In this document: positions 17,398 to 26,549 of the stretch, one piece after another
How positions within the stretch are numbered: the stretch's first letter is position 1
How the letters are laid out: every line of letters starts with the position of its first letter
NCBI GenBank assembly: GCA_963677355.2
Contig: CAXXXQ010000004.1
Span: forward strand, 62,001 to 126,000
Length of the DNA: 64,000 nucleotides
Source of the DNA: Thiomicrorhabdus sp963677355
Lineage (GTDB): Bacteria; Pseudomonadota; Gammaproteobacteria; Thiomicrospirales; Thiomicrospiraceae
Direction: 5' to 3'
The notes under the pieces: generated by a model
Seen by the model: the letters and a program-made list of their open reading frames with translations, nothing else
Database searches by the model: none
Told to the model about the DNA's origin: nothing
Position numbers and translations under genes: made by a program

Positions 17398-17997
17398 TTA
17401 TTTGAAGTAGGCTTTGTCAGCTGTGATTTTATAGGTCCAAGGCAGGCCGTTGAATTTCCAACCGGATTTCAGACGGTAACCTTTATGTTCACCTTCTTTC
17501 AATTTTCCGCCTTCAAAACCGTCAGTCATAATATAGACGTTTTTATAGCCGTATTGATCCAGCATTTTTGCTGCCGGTTGTGCACGAGTCGCACCTGAAC
17601 GACACATCAAGATATAAGTAGATTCTTCATCCGCGCCGATTTCGGCCGCTTTTTCTTCCAACAAAGAAACGAAGTCGCTGTTGACTACCGAACCGTAACG
17701 CCCTTTTTCTGTATTGAATTTATCCTTGGCCGCTTTTGAGTAATCGAAAGTAACGGAAGGAATCATAATTTGCGCCATTGGCGTATAACCAACAAACTGC
17801 CACTCTTCAGGAGTACGTACGTCTACCAAAATGACTTTTGGGTCTTTTTGCATCATGTCATAGGTTTCTTTTGAATCAATATATAAACCCTGAGGAGTAT
17901 GACGTTTAGGGTCTTTTGGTGCAGGCGCAGCGTTTACTGCTGAAACGGTAATCATACCGGCCAATAAAGCGCTAGAAAGCATAGTGATTTTTTTCAT
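17398..17997 (-). CDS. Periplasmic rhodanese-like sulfurtransferase
   Basis: Secreted single-domain rhodanese. The signal peptide MKKITMLSSALLAGMITVSA ends near residue 23 (VNAAPA). The rhodanese domain has the family landmarks VILVDVRTPEEWQFVGY (residues 55-71) and the active-site loop YILMCRSGATRAQ with catalytic Cys132 that carries persulfide. A 25-residue insertion lies between these landmarks (around 85-110), and the C-terminus has a Lys/Gly-rich extension (EGGKLKEGEHKGY). Sulfur acceptor unknown. The location fits periplasmic sulfur handling in a sulfur oxidiser. The gene stands alone. Confidence 0.9.
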   Translation of the reverse strand: MKKITMLSSALLAGMITVSAVNAAPAPKDPKRHTPQGLYIDSKETYDMMQKDPKVILVDVRTPEEWQFVGYTPMAQIMIPSVTFDYSKAAKDKFNTEKGRYGSVVNSDFVSLLEEKAAEIGADEESTYILMCRSGATRAQPAAKMLDQYGYKNVYIMTDGFEGGKLKEGEHKGYRLKSGWKFNGLPWTYKITADKAYFK

Positions 17998-18199
17998 TGG
18001 GAAATCTCTCCAAAATTGTCGTTAAAAATATATAAGCAAAGCCTAATAAATTAAGTAGATGTTACTATAGTTTTTATACTTCGCCATAAAAGTTTTTTTT
18101 AATGTTGAATAGATAATCTATTGATAGCATTAAGTTTTCGTTTCAAATCGGATTTTGCTTTATGATTGGCTTATTAACCAAAATAACGGCTATCTATTA

Positions 18200-19993
18200 A
18201 TGAGTTATTTATCCTTTCCTGTTTTGATTGCAATGGCGTTATTGCCGTCTATGGTTGTTGCCGACGATGGTACTTCGACTTCGCTGGACTGGTTCACCAT
18301 GTTTATGTGGTTGGCGGGCGGCTTGGCTATTTTTTTATACGGAATGGAACAGCTGATTAAAGGTTTATTGGTTGTCGCCGGAGATCAGATTAAATCTTTG
18401 CTAGCTAAATTGACCACTAATAGAGTGATGGGGGCGATTACCGGGGCAGGGGTGACGGCAATTATTCAATCCTCATCGGTAACCAGTGTATTAACGGTAG
18501 GCTTTGTTTCTGCCGGTTTAATGTCTTTGTCTCAGGCGGCCGGGGTCATTATGGGAGCCAACCTGGGTACGACGGTTACGGCACAGATCATCGCTTTTAA
18601 AGTCACTAACTTTGCTTTATTAATGGTTGCCATCGGCTTTACGATTCAATTCTTTGCCAAATTAAATAAAAAAATCGCCATCGGGCGTTTAATAATGGGG
18701 CTGGGTTTGATCTTTTTCGGCATGGATGTCATGAGTGAGGGTATGGCTCCGCTCAAGGATTATCAGCCTTTTTTGGATTTTATGGTTGACCTGCAGAATC
18801 CATTGCTGGGGATTTTGGCCGGGTTTGTTTTCACTGCGATGATCCAATCTTCGTCGGCAACCATCGGGATCATTATTGTGATGGCCAGCAACGGTTTCTT
18901 GACGCTACCTGCCGGTATCGCATTGGCTTTAGGCGCGAATATCGGTACCACGGTAACGGCCTTGTTATCCACTATCGGAAAGTCCAGAGAAGCGATTCGA
19001 ACCGGCCTGATTCATCTGCAATTCAATGTTTTCGGTGTGCTTCTTATCCTACCGTTTATTCCGGAACTATCCGAACTGGCCGTCTATATTTCCAGTCACC
19101 AGTTTAGCGGCAATGACGTTACCATCGAAATTTTGGCAGCGAATACGCCGCGTGAAATCGCTAATGCTAACACCTTGTTTAATTTGATTAATTTACTGGT
19201 TTTCTTGCCTTTGATTCCGGTTTTCTTATGGATAGCGAATAGAGTTTTGCCCATAGACGAGAACGAGAAAAACAGCGATGAATTCACGACGGAATTTTTG
19301 GACGAGACGTTTGTCAGTTCGCCTTCTTTAGCAATCAATGCTGTCATGTTGGAGCTCGATCGCTATCAGCAAAAACATGCCCTATTCTATAAAAGGGTAG
19401 TTGCGTTAATTGAAAATCCCAATATCGATAAGTTGGCCAAAGAGGATTTCAATTTACACCGCTTCAGAAATTATCAGCAAAAAATCCTGACTTATCTCGG
19501 CAGGGTGGGTCAGTCTGAGTTCTCCAAAGAAGAGCAGATGCAGTTTTTAGATTTAATGCAGGTCTTGAATAGCATGGAATCGATGTTGGAGGCGATAGAG
19601 ACCAATATCATCTCTGTGTTGCATAAGATGATAGAGGAGAACATTCAGCCGAGCGAAACCATGTTGGAGCTGGTCGGACAGCTTTCCAACGAGGTTGGTA
19701 AATCGATCGGTAATGCCATCAATGCGGTGGTCAATTCGGATAAAGAGTGTGCATTTGCCGTTGTGTCGGTTAAGCAGGCAATTAATCATTTGATACAGGA
19801 TGCGCTTAAACATCAGGTTAAACGTTTTAAGCCGACAGAAGAACGATTAAATATCTTTCGTTATGAGATGCAATTGGTCGATGCATTCAAACAATTGCAT
19901 ACGTTGAGTAAACGCATTGCCAAAATCGAAATTCGTAAAACAGAACAAGAGGAAGAAGCGCAACAAAATCCAGATTCCGAAAAAGTGGATTAG
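18200..19993 (+). CDS. Na/Pi cotransporter family protein with PhoU-like domain
   Basis: Sodium-dependent phosphate transporter of the NptA/PNaS family. Two inverted membrane repeats each carry the QSSS motif (AIIQSSSVTSVLTVGF and AMIQSSSATIGIIIVM), with GANLGTTVTA and GANIGTTVTA following. About residues 380-580 form an alpha-helical PhoU-like cytoplasmic domain. A Glu-rich tail ends the protein. I start at the ATG at 18200, giving MSYLSFPVLIAMALLP as a signal-like first segment; a TTG at 18155 is open in frame and would add 15 residues. The direction of Pi transport in this family is debated. A 7-base inverted repeat AATAGAT-A-ATCTATT lies at 18108-18122. Confidence 0.92.
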   Translation: MSYLSFPVLIAMALLPSMVVADDGTSTSLDWFTMFMWLAGGLAIFLYGMEQLIKGLLVVAGDQIKSLLAKLTTNRVMGAITGAGVTAIIQSSSVTSVLTVGFVSAGLMSLSQAAGVIMGANLGTTVTAQIIAFKVTNFALLMVAIGFTIQFFAKLNKKIAIGRLIMGLGLIFFGMDVMSEGMAPLKDYQPFLDFMVDLQNPLLGILAGFVFTAMIQSSSATIGIIIVMASNGFLTLPAGIALALGANIGTTVTALLSTIGKSREAIRTGLIHLQFNVFGVLLILPFIPELSELAVYISSHQFSGNDVTIEILAANTPREIANANTLFNLINLLVFLPLIPVFLWIANRVLPIDENEKNSDEFTTEFLDETFVSSPSLAINAVMLELDRYQQKHALFYKRVVALIENPNIDKLAKEDFNLHRFRNYQQKILTYLGRVGQSEFSKEEQMQFLDLMQVLNSMESMLEAIETNIISVLHKMIEENIQPSETMLELVGQLSNEVGKSIGNAINAVVNSDKECAFAVVSVKQAINHLIQDALKHQVKRFKPTEERLNIFRYEMQLVDAFKQLHTLSKRIAKIEIRKTEQEEEAQQNPDSEKVD

Positions 19994-20267
19994 GAGTATT
20001 AATCGGTGTAATTCATTTTAAGGATGGCGAAAAAAATTCAAATCACTCTAAAAATCGGCTTTCATATATATGGATAAATGCCGTTTTCTCATAATCTCTA
20101 ACCCACTTGTTCGATTTTCGATAAAAAACCGCTCAAAACCGCTCAAATTAAATATTTTTTCAAAATTAACCGTCCAAAATAATTTTAATCGAATTTAATA
20201 CAAACTCTTTATAAGTCATTACAATGTTTCACGTGAAACCGAATTAAAAAAGAGTGGACCTTTTCAT
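19994..20267. other. Intergenic region carrying a parS-like site
   Basis: 274 AT-rich bases. Contents: a tandem AAAACCGCTCA pair near 20124-20147, and a parS-like palindrome at 20226-20239, 29 bases before the ArsC-like gene. No small ORF with a good start was seen. Confidence 0.5.
20226..20239. other. parS: parS-like ParB-binding site 2 (intergenic)
   Basis: Perfect GTTTCACGTGAAAC; the 16-mer TGTTTCACGTGAAACC differs from the Bacillus consensus by one end base. Lies upstream of the ArsC-like gene. Confidence 0.85.
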
Positions 20268-20723
20268 ATGTATCAAGTTTTGTTTTATGACACGGAAAAT
20301 GCAACCCGCAGTATTCTGGCGGAAGCGATTTTAAATCATTGGGGAAAAGATAAGTTCAAAGCTTACAGTGCCGGGAGCCACCCATTAGGTACAGTCAACC
20401 CAAAAGCGATTCATGCACTGGAAAAGGCAAAACTGCCGACAGAAGGGCTGCGCTCCAAATCACTAACGGAGTTTGAAGGCGAAAGTGCACCTCAATTTGA
20501 TTTCGTGATCTGTCTCTGTGATAAAGCTAAAGAGCTTTGCCCTGTTTGGCCTGATCATACAATTACGGCATCCTGGGATGTAGAGAATCCGAATGAACAT
20601 GATGACTTGGACGTGATTCATGAAATTATTCATACACTGGATAGCCGTATCAATTTGCTTATTCAGTTGCCGATCGAAAAACTTGAACACCTTAAAATCC
20701 AACAAGCCGTTACCGAACTATAA
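20268..20723 (+). CDS. ArsC-like (low-MW phosphatase fold) protein lacking catalytic Cys
   Basis: 151-residue protein of the thioredoxin-type arsenate reductase / low-molecular-weight tyrosine phosphatase fold. The phosphate-loop signature Cx5R(S/T) is altered: VLFYDTENATRS puts Asp8 where the nucleophilic Cys should be, with only the Arg and Ser kept. The usual general-acid Asp-Pro is ENP (Asn107-Pro108). The second redox region is intact (ICLCDKAKELCPVWPD, Cys82, 84 and 91). The loss of both catalytic residues argues against arsenate reduction or phosphatase activity; binding or regulation is more likely. It begins 29 bases after a parS-like site and lies 27 bases before arsJ, so the pair is an operon. 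No arsR is seen. Confidence 0.8.
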   Translation: MYQVLFYDTENATRSILAEAILNHWGKDKFKAYSAGSHPLGTVNPKAIHALEKAKLPTEGLRSKSLTEFEGESAPQFDFVICLCDKAKELCPVWPDHTITASWDVENPNEHDDLDVIHEIIHTLDSRINLLIQLPIEKLEHLKIQQAVTEL

Positions 20724-20750
20724 GGTCAATAGTAAAGCTAAAGGTAGATT

Positions 20751-21956
20751 ATGAATGCCGTTAAACAATATGGATTAGTCACCGCGAATTATTGGGCTTT
20801 TACCTTAACAGACGGAGCCTTACGAATGTTGGTGTTGTTGTTTTTTCATCAACTTGGCTATAGTCCGTTACAAATAGCGATGCTGTTTCTGTTTTATGAA
20901 TTTTTCGGCATTGTGACTAACCTGATAGGTGGCTGGCTGGGCGCTAAACTCGGCCTGAATGTCACCATGAATATCGGTTTAAGCATTCAAATTCTAGCCT
21001 TGCTGATGCTAACGGTGCCCACCGAATGGTTGGGCGTTGTCTATGTCATGCTCGCTCAGGCGCTTTCCGGCATCGCCAAAGACTTAAATAAAATGAGTGC
21101 CAAAAGTGCGATTAAGTCCTTAGCCAGCAATGAGGACGGCACCTTATATAAATGGGTGGCTTTGCTTACCGGTTCAAAGAATGCCTTAAAAGGCGTTGGT
21201 TTCTTTTTAGGAGCTCTCTTGCTGGAGCTGGTCGGTTTCAGCAATGCGATGTTTATGATGGCGGCGATGCTTGCCATTGCTCTGACGGTTTCACTGATCT
21301 ATTTGGATGGCGGTTTAGGTAAGGCCAAACAGAAATCGAAGTTCTCGGAAATGTTTTCCAAGAGTGTAGCGATTAACTGGTTGTCGGCCGCGCGTTTCTT
21401 TCTTTTCGGTGCACGCGATGTCTGGTTTGTAGTCGCTTTGCCTATCTATTTGCAGGCTGTTTTGGGCTGGAGTCATATGGAGGTGGGGGGCTTTATCGCG
21501 CTATGGATAATCGGTTATGGTTTCATTCAGGCTGGCACACCTAAATTAATGCGTTTATTTACCGGTAAACAGAGTACCGGCAACGGCAACCCGACACCTA
21601 AAACCGCTATGCAGTTGGCTACCGCTTTAGCATTGGTTCCGCTGTTTATGGCTTTCCAGTTAGAGGTCGCTCCGCAAACCATTATTATTGTCGGTTTAGC
21701 TTTGTTTGCCTTGTTGTTTGCTTTGAATTCCGCGGTACATTCCTATTTGATTGTTGCGGCGGCTTCACATGACGGAACCTCAAAAGATGTCGGGTTTTAC
21801 TATATGGCAAATGCCGGAGGACGTTTAGCGGGTACGGTTTTGTCCGGTTATATCTACCAAATAGCCGGAATGGAAGCGTGCTTATTGTTTGCCACTATTT
21901 TTGTGGCCGCTGCGGCCTTGTTGGTGATGAAAGTGCCTGAACAGGCTGTGCAATAG
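20751..21956 (+). CDS. arsJ: Organoarsenical efflux MFS transporter ArsJ
   Basis: Major-facilitator exporter of 1-arseno-3-phosphoglycerate. The sequence follows the ArsJ family closely: ANYWAFTLTDGALRMLV, GYSPLQIAMLFLFYEFFG, then SGIAKDLNKMSAKSAIKSL, LLTGSKNALKGVGFFLGALL and FFLFGARDVWFVVALPIYL. 401 residues with about 12 membrane segments is normal. In known ars operons ArsJ works with a dedicated glyceraldehyde-3-phosphate dehydrogenase that makes the arsenylated product; no such gene is in this window, so the housekeeping GAPDH must serve if the pathway works. It follows the ArsC-like pseudoenzyme gene. Confidence 0.93.
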   Translation: MNAVKQYGLVTANYWAFTLTDGALRMLVLLFFHQLGYSPLQIAMLFLFYEFFGIVTNLIGGWLGAKLGLNVTMNIGLSIQILALLMLTVPTEWLGVVYVMLAQALSGIAKDLNKMSAKSAIKSLASNEDGTLYKWVALLTGSKNALKGVGFFLGALLLELVGFSNAMFMMAAMLAIALTVSLIYLDGGLGKAKQKSKFSEMFSKSVAINWLSAARFFLFGARDVWFVVALPIYLQAVLGWSHMEVGGFIALWIIGYGFIQAGTPKLMRLFTGKQSTGNGNPTPKTAMQLATALALVPLFMAFQLEVAPQTIIIVGLALFALLFALNSAVHSYLIVAAASHDGTSKDVGFYYMANAGGRLAGTVLSGYIYQIAGMEACLLFATIFVAAAALLVMKVPEQAVQ

Positions 21957-22005
21957 ACTACACTGGTTTACAGTTTCAAATAGAACATAGTTTGAGTATT
22001 TCTTT

Positions 22006-22431
22006 ATGTGGATTCAAAAACAGATTTCTTTAAAAGCCAAACCGCGCGGTTTTCATTTGGTGACGAACGAAATTATCAATCAGTTGCCTGAACTGTATGA
22101 GATTGAGATCGGCATGATGAATGTTTTTATTCATCATACTTCGGCTTCCCTAACCATTAACGAAAATGCAGATCCGTCGGTTAGGGTGGATTTTGAAAGT
22201 TTCTTTAACGATATCGTTGCCGAAAACAAGCCGTACTTTACCCATACTTATGAAGGCTCCGATGATATGCCGGCGCACTTAAAAGGTAGCTTGTTGGGTT
22301 TTGATTTAAATATTCCCATTACACATGGCCGGTTGAACTTAGGTACATGGCAAGGCATCTACCTGTGTGAACACCGGAACCACGGCGGTTCGCGAAACCT
22401 GGTTATCACCATCCAGGGACAACCCAAATAA
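22006..22431 (+). CDS. yjbQ: YjbQ family protein (secondary thiamine-phosphate synthase-like)
   Basis: Small beta-rich protein of the UPF0047/YjbQ family. Family marks: MMNVFIHHTSASLTINENADPSV (residues about 38-60), HLKGSLLGFDLNIPITHGRLNLGTWQGIYLCEHR and the C-terminal RNLVITIQG. E. coli YjbQ shows weak thiamine-phosphate synthase activity, but the true role is unsettled. 141 residues is normal. It ends 19 bases before prlC and is probably cotranscribed with it. Confidence 0.9.
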   Translation: MWIQKQISLKAKPRGFHLVTNEIINQLPELYEIEIGMMNVFIHHTSASLTINENADPSVRVDFESFFNDIVAENKPYFTHTYEGSDDMPAHLKGSLLGFDLNIPITHGRLNLGTWQGIYLCEHRNHGGSRNLVITIQGQPK

Positions 22432-22450
22432 TAGAAGAAGGTTTATAAAT

Positions 22451-24505
22451 ATGTCCGATTCGAGTTTACAAAATCCGTTTTTAGAAGATAGCCAATTTCC
22501 GCTTTTTGGAAAGTTTCACGTGGAACATATTGAGCCGGCTATCAATCAATTGATCGATGAAAACCTGCAAAGAGTGGAAGAGTTGGTTGAGAATACAGAA
22601 GCGCCGACTTGGCAGAATTTTGTCGAGCAGTTGGAAATTCTAGATAACCGTTTTGAAAAAGCGTGGGGTCCGGTCGGGCATTTGGATGCGGTGATGAACA
22701 GTGACGAGTGGCATGAAGCCTATACAAACTGTTTGGATAAGGTCACTCAATACCATACACAGTTGGGGCAAAATAAAGGTCTGTATGAGAAGTTTAAACA
22801 GCTCTCGGAATCAGACGATTTCCAGAATTATGATTTAGCCCGCAAAAAAGTCATTGAGAATGCGTTGCGTAATTTTCGTTTGAGCGGCATCGCTTTGCCT
22901 GCGGCAGAGCAAGAAATTTACAAGGCTTTAAGTCAGAAGCTTTCCCAAGCCAGTAGTAAGTTTGGCAACAATGTTTTGAAAGCGACCCAATCTTGGTTCA
23001 AACATGTAAAGCAAGAATCGGATTTGGCCGGTTTGCCTGAAAGCGCTTTAGGTTTGTTGCAACAGTTGGCGCAACAGAAAGAGTTGGATGGCTGGTGTGT
23101 GACCTTGGATTTTCCGTCTTATCTTGCGGTGATGACCCATGCCGATAATCGGGAATTACGCGAAGAAGTTTATCGGGCTTTTGCGACCAGAGCTTCCGAT
23201 CAATTTAGCGATACAAGTTTTGATAACAGTGATTTGATTGAGCAAATTCGTCATGATCGCCATGCGTTAGCTCATCTATTAGGCTTTACAAATTATGCCG
23301 AATATTCGTTGGCAACCAAAATGGCACCGAGCACCGATAAGGTCTTGAGCTTTTTAAAAGATCTGGCAGCTAAGTCAAAACCACAGGCACAACAAGAGCT
23401 CAAGGCGCTAAAAACTTATGCTCAGCAGCAACTGGGAATGGAGGATTTACAGCCGTGGGACATTACCTATGTTTCTGAAAAATACAAGAATGAAACCTTA
23501 GCCTTATCGCAAGAGAAGCTTAGACCTTATTTCCCGATTGAAACCGTGCTGGATGGCTTATTTTCGATCACGGAAAGCTTGTTTAAGGTTCGCATCAAAC
23601 AGAAGGGTGGTGTACCCGTCTGGCATGAAGAGGTGCGTTTCTTTGAGTTGGTAGATGAATTCGGTCATGTAATGGGGCATTTCTATCTTGATCTCTATGC
23701 GCGTGCCAATAAACGCGGTGGCGCCTGGATGGATTCAGCCGTGACTAGATGGAAACATCCGAATGGACAATTACAAACACCGGTCGCCTATCTGGTTTGT
23801 AACTTCACGCCGCCGGTTGGCGACAAAGAAGCGTGTCTAACGCATGACGAAGTTACTACCTTGTTCCATGAATTCGGCCATGGTATCCACCACCTGTTTA
23901 CCAAAATGGAGCAGCTGGATATTTCCGGTATCAGCGGTGTGCCATGGGATGCGGTTGAATTGCCTTCACAGTTTATGGAGAACTTCTGTTGGGAAAGAGA
24001 GGGGTTGAACTTCATTTCTTCTCATGTCGATACCGGCGAGCCATTACCGGAAGAGTTATTGACGGCTTTAAAGAAAGGCAGAGGTTTCCAATCGGCAATG
24101 ATGATGTTGCGCCAGATAGAGTTTGGTTTAATCGATTTCGAACTGCATACCTCTTTTGACCCGGATCAGCCGGAGGATATCCTAACTTTGAGTCGCAGAA
24201 TCCGCGATGAAGTCGCGGTTATCATGCCACCGGAATATAGCCGACAGCTGCATAGTTTCAGTCATATTTTTGCTGGCGGTTACGCGGCCGGTTATTACAG
24301 CTATAAGTGGGCAGAGGTATTGTCTGCGGATGCGTTCAGTCTGTTTGAGGAGCAAGGTATTCTTAACGAGGAGATCGGTATGAAATTCAAAAATACGATC
24401 CTCGCTGCCGGTGGTTCGGTTGATCCGATGACCTTGTTCAAATCCTTTAGAGGGCGCGAACCGGAAATCGATGCCTTGTTAAGACATAGCGGTATTGCGG
24501 CATAA
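22451..24505 (+). CDS. prlC: Oligopeptidase A (M3 metallopeptidase)
   Basis: Cytoplasmic zinc oligopeptidase that degrades short peptides, including cleaved signal peptides. The zinc motif HEFGH is at FHEFGHGIHHLF, with the third ligand Glu downstream in ELPSQFMENFCWE. The start is the ATG at 22451 (MSDSSLQNPFLEDSQFPLF), with AGAAGAAGG about 9 bases upstream; an open upstream extension to 22367 overlaps yjbQ and is not coding. 684 residues matches E. coli PrlC (680). A degenerate parS-like sequence lies at codons 21-25. Confidence 0.96.
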   Translation: MSDSSLQNPFLEDSQFPLFGKFHVEHIEPAINQLIDENLQRVEELVENTEAPTWQNFVEQLEILDNRFEKAWGPVGHLDAVMNSDEWHEAYTNCLDKVTQYHTQLGQNKGLYEKFKQLSESDDFQNYDLARKKVIENALRNFRLSGIALPAAEQEIYKALSQKLSQASSKFGNNVLKATQSWFKHVKQESDLAGLPESALGLLQQLAQQKELDGWCVTLDFPSYLAVMTHADNRELREEVYRAFATRASDQFSDTSFDNSDLIEQIRHDRHALAHLLGFTNYAEYSLATKMAPSTDKVLSFLKDLAAKSKPQAQQELKALKTYAQQQLGMEDLQPWDITYVSEKYKNETLALSQEKLRPYFPIETVLDGLFSITESLFKVRIKQKGGVPVWHEEVRFFELVDEFGHVMGHFYLDLYARANKRGGAWMDSAVTRWKHPNGQLQTPVAYLVCNFTPPVGDKEACLTHDEVTTLFHEFGHGIHHLFTKMEQLDISGISGVPWDAVELPSQFMENFCWEREGLNFISSHVDTGEPLPEELLTALKKGRGFQSAMMMLRQIEFGLIDFELHTSFDPDQPEDILTLSRRIRDEVAVIMPPEYSRQLHSFSHIFAGGYAAGYYSYKWAEVLSADAFSLFEEQGILNEEIGMKFKNTILAAGGSVDPMTLFKSFRGREPEIDALLRHSGIAA
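22513..22526. other. Degenerate parS-like site
   Basis: GTTTCACGTGGAAC, one change from the palindrome seen at the other sites, and a hybrid with the Pseudomonas form GTTCCACGTGGAAC. It lies near the 5' end of prlC, encoding FHVEH. May be chance or a weaker site. Confidence 0.45.
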
Positions 24506-24554
24506 GAATGTACTCGGTCGGCTGTTTGCCGTAGTTGGTATATTGGGTAAAAAG

Positions 24555-24607
24555 GCCCTTATTAACGATTGTTGTAAGGGCAAAACGGAATGGGGGAATC
24601 ACCCCCA
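24555..24607. terminator. Two hairpins between convergent prlC and porin genes
   Basis: GCCCTTA / TAAGGGC (24555-24581, 13-base loop) and TGGGGG / CCCCCA (24591-24607, 5-base loop). Neither has a strong T-run, so termination is only suggested by position. Confidence 0.4.
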
Positions 24608-24639
24608 ATAACATAAGAAAACGATTAGTTTTACGGGTG

Positions 24640-25965
24640 TTAGAACACCATGGTGATTTGCGCTGATACACGGTTGTCGAGGCTATCGAGGATATCGTGT
24701 ACAGGGCTGGCATTCGGTAATTTCGAAGCGTCGATCGAACGCATCTCATAGTTCACCCTGGCAGAAGTCTTCTTATTGAAGAAGTACTGTGCTCCCAATG
24801 TAGTGGTGCGGAATTCACGATAATTAGCGTCTTCTTCCAGACCGCTGTCCAACGCATCGTAACGCAGGTTTAATTCCAGATCCGGTTTGATTCGATAGCC
24901 AAGATCAAGTTGGTAAGCGACGGCTTTTTCGTCGGTTTGTACGCTAAAAGTCGACACTTTAGTCGGATCGGCATTTTGACTTGCTCCAGGTATGGCCGCA
25001 CCGCTGGTGCCACCGTAAATCATACCGTCGGCAGTAAAATATTCTGCGGACATGCGGATTTTACCGTCAAAATAGGTCATACCGACACCGGCACGTTTTC
25101 GGTCTTTTTCGGTACTGACACCGGCGATATTAATCGTTCGTTTACCATCTTGCATCCAGCCGTAGAACTTCATACCGTGGCGGCGTGGTCCTTTGGAATC
25201 ACCGAAGATTTTTTCGGTGGATGCATACAGGTATAGATCCTTATTGTCGTCGTTATCGGTTAATGCCAAGCCGTTACCATTGCCGTACATAATGGCGTAG
25301 CTATGTTCCCACTCCCCTTGGCGGAAAGCGTTAAAGACTTCAATGCCGGTATCGCGCGCTGCACCGACCGATGCACTGCGTTCGGTATCACCGGTACTGT
25401 TATCGAAAAAACGTTCAATCAGCAAGCGGTCTGTTCCGCTGGTGAAATTGATATAGTTGAATACCGGAATGCCTTTAAAAGATTCTTCGGACCCCGGTGT
25501 TTTAAACAGACCGATGCGGACGCGAGCTCCGGGCAGATGATTGAAAGTCACGCTGGCATCGGTCAGTTGCCCTTGGGAGGCCGAACCGCCTGTGGTAATG
25601 CCGTTATTACCCATTTCCATCATCAGGAAGTAATTAATTTTGCTATCTAGGGGAAAATTATTGCCGCGCAAGGCAATTCGGGCTCGGCGGACATTAAATC
25701 CGCTGGCGGTATCAAGCTGAGGCGCCATCTGGTTAAAAGCAGCCTTTTGGTCTTTCCAGGGACCGGCTTTTAATTTGGTATCAGCCGTTTGTTGGTAGTC
25801 GATTTGGGCAAATCCCCATAGTTTTGCAGCCGGTGCCTGATTTGGTTTTTCGGTGCCTTGAAGCATTAACCAGTTGGTTGCATAGGCGTTAGAGCAGCCG
25901 ATTACCGCTGCGCTTAGAGCAATTAGCAGCGCGGATTTTTTGAATTTAGAGCTGTTTTTTTGCAT
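24640..25965 (-). CDS. Outer-membrane porin, OprO/OprP-like
   Basis: Beta-barrel porin of the phosphate-selective porin group. The signal peptide runs to about residue 29 (LIALSAAVIGCSNAYA). The mature part alternates amphipathic strands (KLWGFAQIDYQQT, RARIALRGNNFPLDSKINYFLMMEMG, TDASVTFNHLPGARVRIGLFKTP) and ends in a C-terminal Phe (SAQITMVF), the BAM insertion signal. 441 residues fits. The pore specificity cannot be inferred: the family also carries pyrophosphate, sulfate and other anions. It lies 66 bases downstream of the second DsrE-like gene in the same direction and may belong to that operon. Confidence 0.85.
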   Translation of the reverse strand: MQKNSSKFKKSALLIALSAAVIGCSNAYATNWLMLQGTEKPNQAPAAKLWGFAQIDYQQTADTKLKAGPWKDQKAAFNQMAPQLDTASGFNVRRARIALRGNNFPLDSKINYFLMMEMGNNGITTGGSASQGQLTDASVTFNHLPGARVRIGLFKTPGSEESFKGIPVFNYINFTSGTDRLLIERFFDNSTGDTERSASVGAARDTGIEVFNAFRQGEWEHSYAIMYGNGNGLALTDNDDNKDLYLYASTEKIFGDSKGPRRHGMKFYGWMQDGKRTINIAGVSTEKDRKRAGVGMTYFDGKIRMSAEYFTADGMIYGGTSGAAIPGASQNADPTKVSTFSVQTDEKAVAYQLDLGYRIKPDLELNLRYDALDSGLEEDANYREFRTTTLGAQYFFNKKTSARVNYEMRSIDASKLPNASPVHDILDSLDNRVSAQITMVF

Positions 25966-26031
25966 AAGAATCCCCTCTCACCATTAGGGCGAGATTTTTT
26001 ATTTTTTGTATTTGAGTGTACTAAGGCTTAA

Positions 26032-26520
26032 TTAAGGTCTTAGGTAGGTATAGCCTTGCTGTTGTAGGTGGGCGACTTCCGCGACACCGCTTTTGACAAT
26101 ATGCTCTTGATCGACATCGTAAAGATCGGTTTGGAAATTAACGTCTTTACCTTTCACGGTATTGGCGCAAACGTTGAAAGTAACGCCTTGTAGTTTGAGT
26201 TGATCGATTTTCTGTTGCATGGCATCGGTTGCATTAGCTTTTTTCATTTTGGGAAGATGTTCAAGGGCTTCCGGTTTAACAACCATCGATAAACCGTTGC
26301 CGTGCATGACCACTTTTAATTCGAGGTTATCCGCACCGACCGCATTGATATGGTTTTGAATATTACGTAAAGCTGAAGATTGGCGTTTGGCGTCATCATA
26401 ATTAACGTGATAAACCACTTTCTGTTTTTGGTAGCCATCGCCGCCATGCGCAGTGACGAACGGTGTTAAGCCGAAGAGGGTAACCAAAGCAAGTTTTAAA
26501 ATGTTATTGAGAATTTTCAT
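26032..26520 (-). CDS. Periplasmic DsrE family protein (DsrE-like 2)
   Basis: 162 residues with a signal peptide (MKILNNILKLALVTLFGLTPFVTA), so periplasmic. The start is the ATG at 26520, with AGGA 8 bases upstream; an open extension to 26571 would overlap the previous gene. The mature part has the DsrE/DsrF-like fold pattern: strand KVVYHVNY, long helix, strand LELKVVMHG, and strand GVTFNVCANT carrying the family cysteine, Cys118 (the position of the active Cys in DsrE/TusD). It ends in LQQQGYTYLRP. The pattern is shared with the neighbouring DsrE-like protein and with the C-terminal half of the anti-sigma factor at 27800. The role is probably sulfur or thiol chemistry in the periplasm; the partner is unknown. 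Confidence 0.88.
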   Translation of the reverse strand: MKILNNILKLALVTLFGLTPFVTAHGGDGYQKQKVVYHVNYDDAKRQSSALRNIQNHINAVGADNLELKVVMHGNGLSMVVKPEALEHLPKMKKANATDAMQQKIDQLKLQGVTFNVCANTVKGKDVNFQTDLYDVDQEHIVKSGVAEVAHLQQQGYTYLRP

Positions 26521-26549
26521 CTTATAATCCTTTATATCGAGTATGGATG

